Source of the DNA: Desulfatibacillum alkenivorans DSM 16219
Lineage (GTDB): Bacteria > Desulfobacterota > Desulfobacteria > Desulfobacterales > Desulfatibacillaceae
Direction of reading: 5' to 3'
Length of the DNA: 43,191 bases
Assembly: GCF_900142135.1 (NCBI RefSeq)
Contig: NZ_FQZU01000045.1
Location: forward strand, 1-43,191
A program made the position numbers and the translations under genes. Positions 42,773 through 43,191 of the stretch are shown in pieces. The first letter of the stretch is position 1. Every line of letters begins with the position of its first letter. The notes below the pieces were generated by a model, which was given only the letters and a program-made list of their open reading frames with translations, was not told where the DNA came from and ran no database searches.

Positions 42773-43080
42773 ACATTCTGTAAATAACTCCTCCAATCAA
42801 CTTACATTTTTTACACAGAATCAGTTAGCACATGCCCAGGCTTTTCATCCTTCGCCACAAACTGGTGCGGCTCATGGACAACAAGAAGTGACGCCACATC
42901 CAAAGGAGGCTGTCAGCAAGCGTCATAGACGCCATGATCGTCAAGAATCAGGTCCAGGGGGGCATCATGGGAAGGGTTGGCAATAGAGGCGACAACACCG
43001 AGGGCTAAAGAAGCTGATGATGCTTATGCCGCCGCCGGATGACTGGCGGTTGAGCCTGATGGCGACTGCCGATGATAAAG

Positions 43081-43094
43081 TTAGTCAAATAATC
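43081..43094 (+). repeat. Direct repeat TTAGTCAAATAATC, copy 2
   Basis: This is an exact second copy of 42491-42504 in the same orientation. The flanks share little beyond the 14 bp. Confidence 0.6.
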
Positions 43095-43191
43095 AAAGAC
43101 GTTATATAGCGAAGGAACAAGAGGTTACAGGTCCAATTGTACTATAACTCAAAAAATCTTTCTCCTTGAAACAAAAAAACCTCCTGTTAGG

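Larger units (their letters stand above)
42266..43191. other. 926-nt region without a convincing gene
   Basis: The only readings are short and lack ribosome-binding sites. One is a 69-codon - strand frame at 42495-42704 over A/T-rich DNA and a hairpin; another is a 19-codon + strand frame at 42832-42891. The region contains the sigma-54-like site and several dyads: a bulged hairpin 42534-42560; CTGGCCGCC/GGCGGCCAG 42599-42630; a 15-nt palindrome GAGTAATAATTACTC 42725-42739; and GGGCGGG/CCCGCCC plus TTTT 42742-42772, terminator-like on +. There is also a 14-bp direct repeat. The last bases (ACCTCCTGTTAGG after seven A) look like one arm of a terminator cut by the window edge. Confidence 0.6.

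Noticed and set aside
42832-42891. 19-codon + strand frame MPRLFILRHKLVRLMDNKK
   Set aside because: It has no ribosome-binding site and is too short to judge; it could be a gene remnant but this is not supportable.

Overview
The window looks like a chromosomal segment of a strictly anaerobic, probably sulfate-reducing deltaproteobacterium (Desulfobacterota, Desulfatibacillum/Desulfobacteraceae-like). The basis is a Desulfovibrio-style periplasmic [NiFe] hydrogenase with its own protease and HypC, a second cytoplasmic group 2 [NiFe] hydrogenase linked to a PAS histidine kinase, and very large secreted PKD/cohesin/dockerin proteins. The taxonomic call is inference from gene content; there is no rRNA or other marker gene.

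Layout, left to right. (1) 1-4110, + strand: the 3' part of a giant beta-repeat secreted or adhesin-like protein, closed by strong hairpins. (2) 4234-9103, + strand: a visibly more AT-rich block with a D-2-hydroxyacid dehydrogenase and then a tight four-gene operon. That operon encodes a periplasmic binding protein, a fused two-domain permease, an ATPase of the iron(III)-type ABC family, and an exported ChrB/chromate-resistance-like protein; it ends in a terminator overlapping the last stop codon. (3) 9288-30170, + strand: a ~21 kb run of six co-oriented genes with gaps of at most 30 nt, closed by a bidirectional terminator. It contains a 4014-residue dockerin/PKD/propeller/LamG protein, a Sec-exported RHS/YD-repeat protein, a DUF3592 membrane protein, a TolB-like propeller (probable lipoprotein), a FlgD-Ig-like secreted protein and a cohesin-plus-dockerin protein. 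(4) 30246-42265, - strand: ten co-oriented genes, read right to left. They are a PstS-like binding protein, the periplasmic hydrogenase small and large subunits, the maturation protease, HypC, a 988-residue RND transporter fused to a histidine kinase, the small and large subunits of a cytoplasmic group 2 hydrogenase, a PAS histidine kinase and a single-domain response regulator. (5) 42266-43191: no convincing gene. It holds a good sigma-54-like promoter for the - strand operon, several hairpins and palindromes, and a 14-bp direct repeat.

How the parts may work together. Region 3 reads as a co-produced extracellular assembly in which an N-terminal dockerin on the giant protein could dock on the cohesin of the last gene, a non-cellulosomal cohesin-dockerin pair. 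Region 4 couples a catalytic H2-uptake enzyme and its maturation factors to a putative H2-sensing module: sensor hydrogenase, PAS kinase and CheY-like regulator, plus a second kinase whose input domain is an entire RND permease. That RND-kinase fusion inside a sensor-hydrogenase operon is the most unusual item in the window. The interrupted PKD domains of the giant protein and the ABC/ChrB operon come next.
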